Positions 24,282 to 34,385 of a stretch of 64,000 nt of DNA are shown piece by piece. Position numbers and translations under genes: made by a program. The stretch's first letter is position 1. Every line of letters starts with the position of its first letter. Origin of the DNA: Clostridiaceae bacterium HFYG-1003 (GTDB taxonomy: Bacteria > Bacillota > Clostridia > Clostridiales > Clostridiaceae); NCBI GenBank assembly GCA_024579835.1, contig CP102060.1, forward strand, positions 3,261,558 to 3,325,557, in the 5' to 3' direction. The notes beneath the pieces were generated by a model that saw nothing but the letters and a program-made list of their open reading frames with translations, searched no databases and was not told where the DNA came from.

Positions 24282-25172
24282 ATGGACATCAGAACTACAT
24301 TGGATCTTGTAGGGAATACACCGGTGGTCAAGCTGCCGGGAGAGAATATTTATCTTAAAATGGAGAAATTCAATCCGGGCGGCAGTGTTAAGGATCGGGC
24401 AGCCCTGGGCATGATCCGGGAAGCGGAAAGCCAGGGCCTGCTCAAAAAGAACGGGACCATCGTGGAACCGACCAGCGGAAATACCGGCATTGCCCTGGCT
24501 CTGATCGGGCGCATGTCGGGCTATCGCGTCATCATCACCATGCCTGAAACCATGAGCGTAGAGCGGCGCAGCATCCTGGCGGCACACGGAGCGACCCTGA
24601 TCCTGACCGAAGGAACCAAAGGAATGAGCGGTGCCATCGAACGGGCCAGGGAACTGGTCGCGGCGGATCCCTCCATGTTCATGCCCGATCAGTTCAATAA
24701 TCCGGCCAATGCGAGGATTCACTATATGACCACGGGACCGGAAATCCTGCGTCAGCTGCCTGAGGTGGATATCTTCACGGCGGGGGTGGGAACCGGCGGT
24801 ACCATCACCGGCGTATCCCGGCGGCTGAAGGAGCATAGTGCCGCCATCCGCACCGTTGCGGTGGAACCGGCCAAATCAGCCGTTCTGTCCGGCAGCGGCC
24901 CGGCTCCCCACAAGATTCAGGGCATCGGCGCCGGATTCATTCCCGGAAACTATCAGTCAGAGTATGTGGACGAGATTTTGACGATCACCGATGAGGAAGC
25001 GATTGATACGGCGGTGGAAGTTTCGGCTGCCATCGGCATGCTGGTGGGGATCTCCACCGGAGCCAATGTGGCGGCAGCCCGCCAGCTGGCCAAACGCTAT
25101 GGTCAGGACAAGAACATCATGACCATCTCACCGGACGGCGGAGAAAAGTACCTGTCCATGGTGAAATATTAG
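24282..25172 (+). CDS. cysK: Cysteine synthase (O-acetylserine sulfhydrylase)
   Basis: A 296-residue PLP enzyme making cysteine from O-acetylserine and sulfide. PLP Lys37 is in NPGGSVKDRAA, the substrate loop is EPTSGNTGIALA, the phosphate loop is GVGTGGTITG, and TISPDGGEKY closes the protein. I start at the ATG (24282) after AGAAGG. An upstream in-frame start would lie inside the T-box. cysE follows 15 bases later, so both are controlled by the leader. Confidence 0.95.
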   Translation: MDIRTTLDLVGNTPVVKLPGENIYLKMEKFNPGGSVKDRAALGMIREAESQGLLKKNGTIVEPTSGNTGIALALIGRMSGYRVIITMPETMSVERRSILAAHGATLILTEGTKGMSGAIERARELVAADPSMFMPDQFNNPANARIHYMTTGPEILRQLPEVDIFTAGVGTGGTITGVSRRLKEHSAAIRTVAVEPAKSAVLSGSGPAPHKIQGIGAGFIPGNYQSEYVDEILTITDEEAIDTAVEVSAAIGMLVGISTGANVAAARQLAKRYGQDKNIMTISPDGGEKYLSMVKY

Positions 25173-25187
25173 AAGGAGGAAACCCTG

Positions 25188-25745
25188 ATGATTCGATTAA
25201 TACGATCCCTGCTGGAGGATGTTGATTCCGTCCTGGAACGTGACCCGGCTGCTCAAAACCGCTGGGAGGTCCTCCTGCTTTATCCCCATATCAAGGCGAT
25301 CCTGGCTCACCGCATCGCCCATTCGCTCTACCTGAAAAATCATCGTTTTCTGGCCCGCTGGATCGCCAATATTGCCCGCCGGCGGACCGGCATTGAAATT
25401 CATCCGGGAGCTCTGATCGGCAAAGGATTGTTCATTGATCACGGCATGGGGGTGGTCATTGGTGAAACCGCCATCATCGGCAATGACGTGACCATGTTCC
25501 ATGGCGCGACGCTGGGCGGCACCGGCCGGGACAAGGGGAAACGGCATCCGACAGTGGGCGACCATGTCGTGATCGGCGCCTCCGCGAAAGTGCTGGGTGA
25601 CATCTACATTGCTACCGGTACCAAAATCGGCGCTAACGCAGTAGTTCTGAAGGACACCGCTCCTTACACCACCGTGGTCGGCGTTCCGGCTTCAGAAGTT
25701 CAGCCCCGCGGCCGCATCCTGTCCCTGCTGGATTACGCGATTTAA
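25188..25745 (+). CDS. cysE: Serine O-acetyltransferase
   Basis: 185 residues, the short bacillar/clostridial form. It makes O-acetylserine from serine and acetyl-CoA for CysK. An N-terminal helical part (to about residue 65) is followed by a left-handed beta-helix of hexapeptide repeats with [15 protein letters not shown] (catalytic Asp/His), HGATLGGTG and NAVVLKD. GAAGGAGG precedes the ATG. Confidence 0.95.
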   Translation: MIRLIRSLLEDVDSVLERDPAAQNRWEVLLLYPHIKAILAHRIAHSLYLKNHRFLARWIANIARRRTGIEIHPGALIGKGLFIDHGMGVVIGETAIIGNDVTMFHGATLGGTGRDKGKRHPTVGDHVVIGASAKVLGDIYIATGTKIGANAVVLKDTAPYTTVVGVPASEVQPRGRILSLLDYAI

Positions 25746-25772
25746 TCCAACCCGAAGCGCATCGAACCCGAA

Positions 25773-25820
25773 AGCCCCCCGTTTGTCAGAAATCCAGTGG
25801 ATTCGGACCAACGAGGGGCT
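25773..25820. terminator. Terminator-like hairpin between convergent cysE and DUF2079 gene
   Basis: AGCCCCCCGTTTGTC pairs with GACCAACGAGGGGCT (two mismatches). It lacks a long T tract on either strand. Confidence 0.45.
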
Positions 25821-25868
25821 GATTGCTTCTTCGGAGCCCATGACCTCTCCATACAGAGCGGCGCTGGC

Positions 25869-27914
25869 TCAATCGCCGGCTGTTGGCGATTTCAGGATCA
25901 GCAGCTGCTGATCCAGCTGGGTTTTGATCACATAGCCATCTGTCAGGAAGCGCGGGACGAGCTTTTCGTGGTCTCCCTTATACACCGGCCGCAGATCCAC
26001 CACTATGTAATCGGCGGGGAAATAGCCGGTCGGCGTGACATTGTAGCTCAGATCATACAGCTCTTTTCGCTGGGACAGCGCACCGGTCAGAAAATCCGAA
26101 GCCAGGACGCTGGCTGAGTCAGGGATTTCGGCCAGGGCTTCCTTCATGACTGACAGGGAAGCGGCTTCGGTGCGGAGCAGCGCGGGATACTGTTCGTAGT
26201 CCAAAAGGTGCAAGCCGGAGAATAAATATCCGCTGGCCAGGGCCCCTGCCAGGAGAAGGCCAGTCAGCCGGGATGGCTTCAAGGATGCCGGTTCGGGGGT
26301 GGTCAGACTGTCCTGATCGGACAGAAATAGAATGGCCAGGTAGAACAGCAGGATATAGGATCCGTAATTATACTGGAAGCGAATATCAAACTGATACTGG
26401 TAGTCTACCATCAGGTTCATCAGCAGGAAGGGGACGAGCAGCACCCAGCGGCTGAGACGGCGGGTTAACAGCGGCAGGAATCCAAGCGGAGCCAGCATCT
26501 GAATCAGATAGGGCAGCTTGTCTTCCCGGTAGATCTGGGAGAGAATGAATCCCGGGTTGCGCCAGACCGCAAAGGGGACGGACAGCAGGGACCACTGGGG
26601 CACGCTGATCAGACTGTGGAAGCGGTCGGTCATGGCTCCGTCCCCGAACTCATTGAGAAAACGGACAGCACCCATGAAATAGAGTCCGGATACGCCCAGC
26701 ATAGCCAGGCCCTGGCGGACCATCCGCCGATCCAGGATCATGAAGGCGGCCAGAGCCCAGAGATAGATCACCGCGTCCTCCTTGACCGACAGGGTCAGGA
26801 GCGTCATGACGGCAAGGCCGAGGTTGGACCGCTTTTCAATGAACCAGATCAGCCATAACAGGATGGGCACCAGGAAGCAGTTCTCGTGCAGGTCGTAAAA
26901 GTTGGACGTGATCAGGGGCGTCGAAACCAGGAAAACACCGCACAGGATTCCCTGAATCATCCGATTCAGCTGGCGCTGGCGCAGGATCAGGACCAGAGGG
27001 AATACACCCGATGCCACCACCATTGCCTGAAACACATTCAGGGCAGCTGGCGAGCGGAAAACCAGATAAAAAGGCAGAAGCAGGTAATAGATGGGCGAGA
27101 GGTGAACCTTGAAGTGAGACAGGGGCATGTTCCGTTCCAGGGTCGTGACCGGCTGCAGCGTTTCGGCCAGGTTATGGAACATCTGGGCAAACAGGTTGAA
27201 GTCATAGGTGGGGGTGGAGAGGCTTTCCACCCGGGCATACAGAATCCGGCCGAGCAGAATGGCCTGGATCAGGAAGACAGCGGCCGCCACTCCCCAAACG
27301 GCACCCGCGGTTCGCGGCAGAATTCTTCGCCGCGCAAGCAGTACGCCGAAGATTACGGCCAACCCCAACCAGGCCAGCAGCAGAGGGAACAGAATGCCTG
27401 TTTCGACCCCAAGGTAGTTAGCCAGTGATTCTCCCAGTCCGGACCAGGGAACCACCCACACATTCCGGATGAGCAGAAGTCCGCCGGCCAGAGTCAGGAT
27501 GCGGTCACCCAGCGGGCCGCCGTTCCAGGAGGATCGATGGATCTCCCTGGCCAGGATAAAGGCGGTCAGATTCACCATCAGGTGAGTGACCGACGGAATC
27601 TCATAGTCCAGCCGCCACAGAACGCCTGTGGAGAAGATCAGCCAGCTCAGATACAGAATTCTGCTGTAGGGATCGGCTCCGACATACTCATCCAGTGCTG
27701 GAGCGGTCCATAAGAGCAGACCCGTCAGCCCCAGAAAGAGCAGAAGCAACGGCAGCGTTCCGCTTAATCCAGCATAACTCAGGGAGAAATAATCCGCGGT
27801 TCGGCGGTGAACCAGATTCATCACCGCACTGGACATCAGCCAGGCAGAGAGCACGGTCACTGCGATTTGTTCCAAGGTTTGGATTGGTGCCCGCAGGCGG
27901 TTGGTTCGTTTCAT
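25869..27914 (-). CDS. DUF2079 family polytopic membrane protein
   Basis: 681 residues with a dozen or more hydrophobic segments and a soluble C-terminal end. YDFNLFAQMFHNLAET, LSHFKVHLSPIYYLLLPFYL, NFYDLHENCFLVPILLWLI and LTLSVKEDAVIYL match the DUF2079 (PF09852) family, which resembles GT-C glycosyltransferases. The role is unknown, probably in cell-surface glycosylation. I start at the ATG with GTGAGG upstream. An in-frame TTG lies 21 bases before. Confidence 0.82.
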   Translation of the reverse strand: MKRTNRLRAPIQTLEQIAVTVLSAWLMSSAVMNLVHRRTADYFSLSYAGLSGTLPLLLLFLGLTGLLLWTAPALDEYVGADPYSRILYLSWLIFSTGVLWRLDYEIPSVTHLMVNLTAFILAREIHRSSWNGGPLGDRILTLAGGLLLIRNVWVVPWSGLGESLANYLGVETGILFPLLLAWLGLAVIFGVLLARRRILPRTAGAVWGVAAAVFLIQAILLGRILYARVESLSTPTYDFNLFAQMFHNLAETLQPVTTLERNMPLSHFKVHLSPIYYLLLPFYLVFRSPAALNVFQAMVVASGVFPLVLILRQRQLNRMIQGILCGVFLVSTPLITSNFYDLHENCFLVPILLWLIWFIEKRSNLGLAVMTLLTLSVKEDAVIYLWALAAFMILDRRMVRQGLAMLGVSGLYFMGAVRFLNEFGDGAMTDRFHSLISVPQWSLLSVPFAVWRNPGFILSQIYREDKLPYLIQMLAPLGFLPLLTRRLSRWVLLVPFLLMNLMVDYQYQFDIRFQYNYGSYILLFYLAILFLSDQDSLTTPEPASLKPSRLTGLLLAGALASGYLFSGLHLLDYEQYPALLRTEAASLSVMKEALAEIPDSASVLASDFLTGALSQRKELYDLSYNVTPTGYFPADYIVVDLRPVYKGDHEKLVPRFLTDGYVIKTQLDQQLLILKSPTAGD

Positions 27915-28449
27915 ACTAAACCTCACAAAATACAATTAGGCAAGATCCAGGGGGCAGCCCCCGGGAGAAAAGTCAGTTCAGCCTGAAAGAAGGAGCAGTT
28001 TCTATGGTTATTATACTGTAAATTTGCTGTTTTCAAGAAATATGTCCGAAACACTCTCATTTCAAGCTTTCTTCATAATGAAGCGATCTCTGGCTGTCGA
28101 AATCATACTTCCGATCCGGGAAGCATAAGGTGATCATTGTCAAATTAAATGGAGGGGAATTTGTAAAAAAGATGATTGTAATATTCTCGGATTCCATCAA
28201 GTGAATGTAAGGTTCACTCATTCTTGCCAGGAATGAATATTGGATTAGACAGGGGTGTTATGGATCGGAACATTTATAGTATCATTCTGGCAGTGGTTAA
28301 TATAAATATTGCAGCTGATGCGGAAATCCATCCGAGTTTGTCTGGAACCGTGAGCTTTTCAAGGTTCTTTTACTTTTCTTTTGGTTTTCATCCGGTTGGT
28401 TGTTATAATGGAAATAGATTATTTACGACTGGGAGGAAGAGGTTTTACT
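27915..28449. other. Divergent spacer between DUF2079 gene and cdaA
   Basis: AT-rich, without a convincing gene. An open frame at 28224-28511 overlaps the cdaA start in another frame and looks fortuitous. The cdaA promoter is at 28381-28409. Confidence 0.5.
28381..28409 (+). promoter_or_regulatory. Promoter of cdaA-cdaR
   Basis: TTGGTT, a 17-bp spacer, then TATAAT at 28404-28409 with a TGT extension, 40 bp before the cdaA start. Confidence 0.7.
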
Positions 28450-29304
28450 ATGGAAAAATTCGATATGATCAAAAACACTCTGCTGAACCTCAGATTTGCC
28501 TCCATCATTGAGATCCTGATCGTTGCCTGGCTGCTGTACAAGCTGTACTGGCTGATCCGGGAGACCCGGGCGGAGCAGCTTCTGAAAGGAATACTCATTA
28601 TTCTCGCCCTGATTCCCATTTCCTACATTTCCAACATGACCATGCTCTATTTCCTGCTCTCCCGGGCGATAACGCTGGGCGTGCTTTCCTTCGTCATCAT
28701 CTTCCAGCCGGAAATCCGGCGGGCACTGGAACATCTGGGGCGGTCAGCCTTCAACGATCGTCACATTACCCCGGAGGAGCGGGCCTGGGAGGAAATGATT
28801 ACTGAAATTGCCACGGCGGTGGAGAGCATGAGTCAGTCGAAGACCGGCGCGCTGATTGCCATTGAGCAGCAGACCATGCTGCGGGAAATCATCTCGACCG
28901 GAACCATGATTGACGCTAAAGTTTCCGCGCCCCTGATGGAGAACATTTTTGTTCCCAATACACCGCTGCATGACGGAGCCATGATCATCCGGAATGACCG
29001 GATCGCCGCCGCCGGCTGCATGCTGCCGCTGACGACTTCCAGCGAGATCTCCAAGAAACTGGGCACCCGTCATCGCGCGGCCATCGGACTGACGGAAGTA
29101 TCGGATGCCGCGGTGATCGTGGTATCGGAGGAAACCGGGGTAATCTCCCTGGCGCTGAACGGAAAACTGGTCCGAAACTATGACAAGGACCGCTTGAAAG
29201 CCATATTGTTGAAGATCTTGTTTAAAAAGCAGCTGAAGGACGAAGAATCGATGAGAGAGAAGGTGAAAAAATGGCTAAAAGACAAGTCAACGACCTCCTC
29301 ATAA
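28450..29304 (+). CDS. cdaA: Diadenylate cyclase CdaA
   Basis: A 284-residue membrane enzyme making the second messenger c-di-AMP from two ATP. Three N-terminal hydrophobic helices (to about residue 86) are followed by a DAC domain with the catalytic DGA (175-177, in PLHDGAMII) and RHR (207-209, in GTRHRAAIG). GGGAGGAAGAGG lies upstream of the ATG. It overlaps cdaR by 34 bases. glmM, which usually follows, is found separately at 46.4 kb. Confidence 0.95.
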   Translation: MEKFDMIKNTLLNLRFASIIEILIVAWLLYKLYWLIRETRAEQLLKGILIILALIPISYISNMTMLYFLLSRAITLGVLSFVIIFQPEIRRALEHLGRSAFNDRHITPEERAWEEMITEIATAVESMSQSKTGALIAIEQQTMLREIISTGTMIDAKVSAPLMENIFVPNTPLHDGAMIIRNDRIAAAGCMLPLTTSSEISKKLGTRHRAAIGLTEVSDAAVIVVSEETGVISLALNGKLVRNYDKDRLKAILLKILFKKQLKDEESMREKVKKWLKDKSTTSS

Positions 29305-30491
29305 AGATTTTATGCATCATCGCTTCCATCGCTCTGTGGGTGTTCATCATCAATACAACCAATCCGCCGCAGCGGATGACGTTCAACAACGTATCCGTCC
29401 AAGTCCAGAATGCGGATACCCTGCTGGCCAAGGGGCTGATCCTGGTGCCAAACCAGCAGCTGACCGTGCGGGTGCCGCTGGAAGGGCCGGCGAATGATCT
29501 ATACTCCATTAATGCCGATGCCATCAATGTCACGCTGGATGTGACGCAGCGAGCCCTTAAGGTCGGGGAACAGGAAGTTCAGGTCACGTATGTTCAGACT
29601 CCCTCCGGTGTCAATCTGACCGGATCCAATCCGGCGGTGAAGCTCCAGGTCGATGAATACCTGAAAAAACCGGTGGAAATCAAGAAGGACCGCCTGATCT
29701 ACGAGGCCGCTCCCGGCTTCTATGTGCCCGAGCCCCAGATCGATACGAATTTTGTCACGGTGTCCGGCCCCAAGGCCAGCGTCGATCGCGTCGCTGCCGT
29801 CAAGCCGATCTCCGAGAAAAAGAACATCAGCCAGCTGGCCCGGGAAGTGCTCAAACTGGAAGCGCTTGACTCCGACGGTCAGATCGTGCCCAACGTCACC
29901 CTGTCCGAAAGCTATGTCGAGGTCACTTATATTCCCCAGCCGGTGAAAGTCGTGCCTGTTACTGCCATCTGGGACGGTGTCAACGCCAGCATCAACCTGG
30001 TCCGGATTACCGCCGAACCAACCACGATCCGCATCACCGCCAAGGAAAACATCCTGAAAAACATTTCCGAAGTGGAAACCGGATCGCTGAACATGGAACT
30101 GATCGAGCCGGGTGAAACCCGCCGGGCCATGCCGCTGATCCTGCCCATCGACGTGATTGTGCTGGATGACGCGAATAAGCCGAAAGAGGCCATCGTTGAT
30201 GTGGTTACGGTTGCCGAACCCATCACCACCAAGACCGTCACCAAGAATGTCACCCTGACCGGCCAGCCCGCCCAGGGAACCGTGACGCAGGTGCCGATTC
30301 CCATAACGGTGACCATTTCGGGCACTCAGACCAAACTCAATGAACTGAGTGATTCCCTGATCATCATTACCGCCGACGTGACGGGTCTGGATTCCGGTAC
30401 GCACAAAGTTCCGATCAAAGTCGACCTACCCAAGGATTACACGTTAATCAAGACCAGTCCTGAAACCGTCGACATCACCATCGAACCGTAA
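29271..30491 (+). CDS. cdaR: YbbR-domain protein CdaR, regulator of CdaA
   Basis: 406 residues. One N-terminal transmembrane helix (about residues 9-26, LIKILCIIASIALWVFII) is followed by an extracytoplasmic region of repeated YbbR beta domains, at least three, visible as recurring strands like VTVSGPKASVDRV and ITVTISGTQTKLNEL. CdaR binds and modulates CdaA in other Firmicutes. AGAAGGTG lies inside the cdaA end, which indicates translational coupling. Confidence 0.9.
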   Translation: MAKRQVNDLLIKILCIIASIALWVFIINTTNPPQRMTFNNVSVQVQNADTLLAKGLILVPNQQLTVRVPLEGPANDLYSINADAINVTLDVTQRALKVGEQEVQVTYVQTPSGVNLTGSNPAVKLQVDEYLKKPVEIKKDRLIYEAAPGFYVPEPQIDTNFVTVSGPKASVDRVAAVKPISEKKNISQLAREVLKLEALDSDGQIVPNVTLSESYVEVTYIPQPVKVVPVTAIWDGVNASINLVRITAEPTTIRITAKENILKNISEVETGSLNMELIEPGETRRAMPLILPIDVIVLDDANKPKEAIVDVVTVAEPITTKTVTKNVTLTGQPAQGTVTQVPIPITVTISGTQTKLNELSDSLIIITADVTGLDSGTHKVPIKVDLPKDYTLIKTSPETVDITIEP

Positions 30492-30501
30492 GGTTGTCGC
30501 T

Positions 30502-30528
30502 CTGAGACCATGCATCGCATGGTCTCAG
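30502..30528. other. Perfect hairpin after cdaR
   Basis: CTGAGACCATGC-ATC-GCATGGTCTCAG, a 12-bp stem without a T tail, 10 bp beyond the cdaR stop. Confidence 0.55.
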
Positions 30529-30574
30529 CCTGTCTAACGGATTCATCCTGCCAATTTCACGAAAGGAACCAACC

Positions 30575-32182
30575 ATGATCTTAGTACGTGATCTGTCACT
30601 ACATATTGAAAAAACCGAGCTGGAACGCGAAGCTTTGCTGGGCGAACTATGCCGCCGCCTGGAGGTATCGGATTCAGCCATCGACTCCTTTCGGATTCTG
30701 AAAGAAAGCGTTGATGCCCGTAAAAAGGAAGATATCTATTTTAACTACCAGGTACTGGTGTCCCTGAAGGAGGAAGCTGCCTATCTCGCGGCCGGATCCC
30801 TGCCGTCCGGTGTCTCGCCCCATTATGAAGAGGTCAGCGAACCGGTGGTACCGGGCGAGGCGCCTCTGATCGGCCGGATCATCGTCGTCGGCTTCGGCCC
30901 GGCCGGCATCTTTGCCGGGTTGACGCTGGCCCGGGCCGGCTATCGGCCTCTGATCTTAGAGCGCGGCCCGGCCATGGCAGAGCGGACCAGCGCCGTGGAA
31001 CGGTTCTGGCAAAACGGAGCGTTCGATCCGGCGGCCAATGTACAGTTCGGCGAGGGCGGCGCCGGAGCCTTCTCCGATGGCAAGCTGACCACCCGGATCC
31101 GTGACCTTCGGGTCGAACAGGTGCTCAGCGCGCTGACCGGGGCCGGTGCTCCCGAGGAAATCCTGTATCGCAACAAACCTCATGTCGGAACCGATCTGCT
31201 CAAGGGCGTGGTCATGAATCTGCGCCGGGAGATTCTTCAGCTGGGCGGAGAGATTTGCTTTTCGACCAGGCTGCTTGACCTGCGGACGGCGAACGGACGG
31301 GTGACTCACGTCAACGCCGGCGGTAACTGGATTCAGGCGGCTGCGCTGATCCTTTGCCCCGGGCACTCCGCCCGCGATACGTATGAAATGCTTCATGCCC
31401 ATGGCGTCGCCATGGAGAGCAAAGCCTTCGCGGTGGGACTGAGGGTGGAACATCTGCAGGCGGAGCTGGACCAGAACCAGTATGGCGTCTGGGCATCCCA
31501 CCCCAAGCTGCGGGCATCCGAATACAGCCTGACGGCCAATCTGCCCCAGGGCCGCGGTGTTTATTCCTTCTGCATGTGCCCCGGCGGCCAGGTCGTCAAC
31601 GCCTCCAGCGAGGACGGACTGCTGTGCGTCAACGGCATGAGCTATCATGCCCGAGACCTGACCAACGCGAATTCGGCGGTGGTGGTGTCCGTATCGCCCG
31701 CCGACTTCGGGACAGCACCCCTCTCAGGGATCGCCTTCCAGCGTGAGCTGGAGCGGACGGCTTTTCGCATGGGGGGTTCCGACTGGAAAGCGCCGGTGCA
31801 GCTGACTTCTGATTTTCTGAAAAATCGCGTCAGCCGGGACTTAAAGCAGGTGTATCCTTCCGTTACGCCGGGCTTTGCCTTCGCGCCGCTCCATCAGGCC
31901 CTGCCTTTGGCAGTGACAACCAGTCTGCAGCAGGCCCTGCCCCTTTTCGGCCGCCGGATCCGAGGCTTTGACAAGCACGGACTGCTGACCGGAGTGGAAG
32001 CCAGAACCTCGGCGCCGCTGCGGATTCTGCGCGGCGCGGATCTGCAAAGTCCTTCGCATCAGGGACTTTATCCCTGCGGCGAGGGAGCCGGATATGCCGG
32101 CGGAATCGTCAGCGCGGCAGTGGACGGAATCAAAGCGGCCGAAGCCGTAATTCGAACCGGGCGTCCGACCGACTCTGAATGA
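30575..32182 (+). CDS. FAD-dependent oxidoreductase of the COG2509 type
   Basis: 535 residues. A short N-terminal domain (about 1-95) precedes a Rossmann FAD site IIVVGFGPAGIFAGLTLARAG, then the family blocks NVQFGEGGAGAFSDGKLTTR, FAVGLRVEH, SFCMCPGGQVVNASSE and the C-terminal LYPCGEGAGYAGGIVSAAVDG. This is the widespread uncharacterised FAD-dependent dehydrogenase family. The substrate is unknown. GAAAGGA precedes the ATG. Confidence 0.85.
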   Translation: MILVRDLSLHIEKTELEREALLGELCRRLEVSDSAIDSFRILKESVDARKKEDIYFNYQVLVSLKEEAAYLAAGSLPSGVSPHYEEVSEPVVPGEAPLIGRIIVVGFGPAGIFAGLTLARAGYRPLILERGPAMAERTSAVERFWQNGAFDPAANVQFGEGGAGAFSDGKLTTRIRDLRVEQVLSALTGAGAPEEILYRNKPHVGTDLLKGVVMNLRREILQLGGEICFSTRLLDLRTANGRVTHVNAGGNWIQAAALILCPGHSARDTYEMLHAHGVAMESKAFAVGLRVEHLQAELDQNQYGVWASHPKLRASEYSLTANLPQGRGVYSFCMCPGGQVVNASSEDGLLCVNGMSYHARDLTNANSAVVVSVSPADFGTAPLSGIAFQRELERTAFRMGGSDWKAPVQLTSDFLKNRVSRDLKQVYPSVTPGFAFAPLHQALPLAVTTSLQQALPLFGRRIRGFDKHGLLTGVEARTSAPLRILRGADLQSPSHQGLYPCGEGAGYAGGIVSAAVDGIKAAEAVIRTGRPTDSE

Positions 32183-32221
32183 CTTTGCATTTATGAGGCG
32201 GCAAGCCCGCTGATTCGTTAA

Positions 32222-32251
32222 AAACACCGGGTGAGACACCGGGGTTTATTA
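32222..32251 (+). terminator. Terminator-like hairpin after the FAD protein gene
   Basis: AAACACCGG pairs with CCGGGGTTT (one mismatch) and is followed by ATTAA. Confidence 0.45.
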
Positions 32252-32282
32252 ACGAAATTATATTGTTATTATCACCCTTTGC

Positions 32283-32310
32283 AACCGGCGAAAGCCGGTT
32301 GGTTTTTTTT
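32283..32310 (+). terminator. Strong terminator before buk
   Basis: AACCGGC-GAAA-GCCGGTT, a GNRA-type loop, then GG and eight T. Confidence 0.85.
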
Positions 32311-32390
32311 GAAGAGCGCCGGTAGATATGACTTTTTGAAATCTGATATGATAGATGGGTGAAATCAATTGCAAGCAAGGGGGAATCTGA

Positions 32391-33485
32391 ATGAGTTTAA
32401 TCCTGACGATCAATCCGGGATCCACTTCCACGAAAGTGGCAGTGTTCCAGGATGAAGTGGTAGCCCATGAAATATCCTTATCCCATTCCATGGAGGAATT
32501 AAAGCAATACGACGATATTTCAGACCAGAAGCCAATGCGTGAAGCAGCGATCCAGGACTGGCTCAAGTCAATCGGCATTGCGCCGCAGGACCTGGATATC
32601 ATCGTTTCCCGGGGCGGTCTGGTTCGACCCATTCCCACCGGCACGTACGAAGTGACCGACTTGATGATCGAGGATCTCAAAGCGGGATATTCCGGAATCC
32701 ATGCCTCCAACCTGGGCGCTCAGATTGCCCGGGATCTGGCCAAAGCCGGCGGCATTCAGGCCTATATCGCAGATCCGGTAGCCAGTGACGAAATGGAGCC
32801 CGTGGCCCGGCTGTCCGGACTGCCGGAAATCACCCGGCGCTCGAACTCGCATTACCTGAACATGAAATCCGTGACGCGCCGCGTCTGCAAGGAGAAGGGC
32901 TTCGATTTTCAGAAGGATAACTTCATCATCTGCCACCTGGGCGGCGGCATCTCGGTAGCTCCTCAGCAAGCGGGACGAGTCATCGACACCAACAATGCCA
33001 ATGAATCCGGTCCCTTCTCCCCGGAACGGGCAGGCAGCCTGCCGGTGGGGGATCTGGTCAAGCTGGCTTTTTCCGGCAAATATACGGAAAAGGAACTGCT
33101 CAAGAAGATCATCGGCGGCGGCGGTCTCATGGGGTATTTAAAGACCAATGACGGACGCAATGTCGAAGCTATGATCGCCGCCGGCGATCACAACGCGGAG
33201 CTGATCTTCCGGGCCATGGGCTATCAGATTGCCAAGGAAATCGGTGCGTCCGCCGCGGTTCTGGCCGGGGATGTCCGGGCGGTCATTCTGACCGGCGGAC
33301 TGGCCTATTCCAAACGGCTCATTGAAACGATCCGGGAGTATGCCGGATTCATCGCGCCGTTTATTGTAGAACCGGGCGAGGATGAGATGAAGTCCCTGGC
33401 GGAAGCCGGACTGCGGATCCTGCGGAAGGAAGAAACCGCGAAAAACTATGACTTGGAGGCAAAAAAACATGATCAGATCCTTTGA
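32391..33485 (+). CDS. buk: Butyrate kinase (first copy)
   Basis: 364 residues of the acetokinase/ASKHA family, making ATP from butyryl-phosphate or branched acyl-phosphates. Motifs are LTINPGSTSTKVAVF at the N-terminus, VSRGGLVRPIPTGTY, FIICHLGGGISVAPQQ and VILTGGLAYSKRL. AAGGGGG precedes the ATG. Its C-terminal end overlaps ptb by 17 bases. The C-terminal extension after about residue 350 is polar and differs from the second copy. Confidence 0.93.
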   Translation: MSLILTINPGSTSTKVAVFQDEVVAHEISLSHSMEELKQYDDISDQKPMREAAIQDWLKSIGIAPQDLDIIVSRGGLVRPIPTGTYEVTDLMIEDLKAGYSGIHASNLGAQIARDLAKAGGIQAYIADPVASDEMEPVARLSGLPEITRRSNSHYLNMKSVTRRVCKEKGFDFQKDNFIICHLGGGISVAPQQAGRVIDTNNANESGPFSPERAGSLPVGDLVKLAFSGKYTEKELLKKIIGGGGLMGYLKTNDGRNVEAMIAAGDHNAELIFRAMGYQIAKEIGASAAVLAGDVRAVILTGGLAYSKRLIETIREYAGFIAPFIVEPGEDEMKSLAEAGLRILRKEETAKNYDLEAKKHDQIL

Positions 33486-34383
33486 TGAAGTATTCCAGCA
33501 GATTAAGGCACTGCCCGACAAAGTAGTGGCCGTGGCAGCAGCGGAGGACGAACCGGTTCTGGAAGCGGTCAGTTTCTGCAAGGCCAACGGACTGGCAGAT
33601 GCCATTCTGGTAGGGGATGAGCCCAAAATCCGGGAAATCGCCAAGCAACTTGACATGGACCTGACCGGCTGGCGCATCATCCATGAAGCCGACCCGGCAG
33701 CGGCGGCCCTGAAAGCAGTGGAACTGGTGTCCAGCGGTCAGGCGGACATGCTGATGAAGGGCCTGATCGATACGAAGAATTTCCTGCGGGCCGTCCTGAA
33801 CAAGGAAGTCGGGCTGCGCACCGGCAACCTGATCACCCATGTCGGCGTGTTTGACCTGCCGCCTTACGACCGCCTGATCTATATCACCGATGCCGCTTTT
33901 TCCATGTATCCGACCCTCCAGCAGAAGGTTGGCATCATCAACAACGCGGTGAAGCTGGCTCATGCCCTGGGCAATGAGAATCCCAAGGTTGCGCCGGTCT
34001 GCGCCGTCGAGGTTGTGAATCCCGATATGCCGGCGACTCTGGATGCAGCGGAGCTGACCAGAATGAATGAAGCCGGAGAGATCACCGGCTGCACCGTATA
34101 CGGGCCACTGGCGTTTGACAATGCCATTGACCAGGAAGCAGCCACCCACAAGAAAATCAGTCACCCGGTGGCTGGCAATGCCGATATCTTCCTGATGGCT
34201 AACATCGAAGCCGGCAACGGAGTATTCAAAGCGCTGACCTATACGTGTCAGGGCGAGCGTCACGGGGGCATCCTGATGGGAGCAGCCGCTCCGGTCATCG
34301 TGACATCCAGAGCGGATTCCTTTGAAGCCAAAGTCAATTCCATCGCTCTGGCATCTTTAGCAGCCATGGGAGGAAAGAAGTAA
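33469..34383 (+). CDS. ptb: Phosphate butyryltransferase
   Basis: A 304-residue phosphotransacylase that swaps CoA for phosphate on butyryl-CoA or branched acyl-CoA. PTA/PTB-family features include KVVAVAAAEDEPVLEAV, ADMLMKGLIDTKNFLRAVL, THVGVFDLPPYDRLIYITDAA and ANIEAGNGVFKALTY. TTGGAGG precedes the ATG. It sits between two butyrate kinase genes, two bases before the second. Confidence 0.94.
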   Translation: MIRSFDEVFQQIKALPDKVVAVAAAEDEPVLEAVSFCKANGLADAILVGDEPKIREIAKQLDMDLTGWRIIHEADPAAAALKAVELVSSGQADMLMKGLIDTKNFLRAVLNKEVGLRTGNLITHVGVFDLPPYDRLIYITDAAFSMYPTLQQKVGIINNAVKLAHALGNENPKVAPVCAVEVVNPDMPATLDAAELTRMNEAGEITGCTVYGPLAFDNAIDQEAATHKKISHPVAGNADIFLMANIEAGNGVFKALTYTCQGERHGGILMGAAAPVIVTSRADSFEAKVNSIALASLAAMGGKK

Positions 34384-34385
34384 AC

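Noticed and set aside
28224-28511. 95-codon open frame before cdaA
   Set aside because: It spans the cdaA promoter and overlaps the cdaA start in another frame without a ribosome site of its own.
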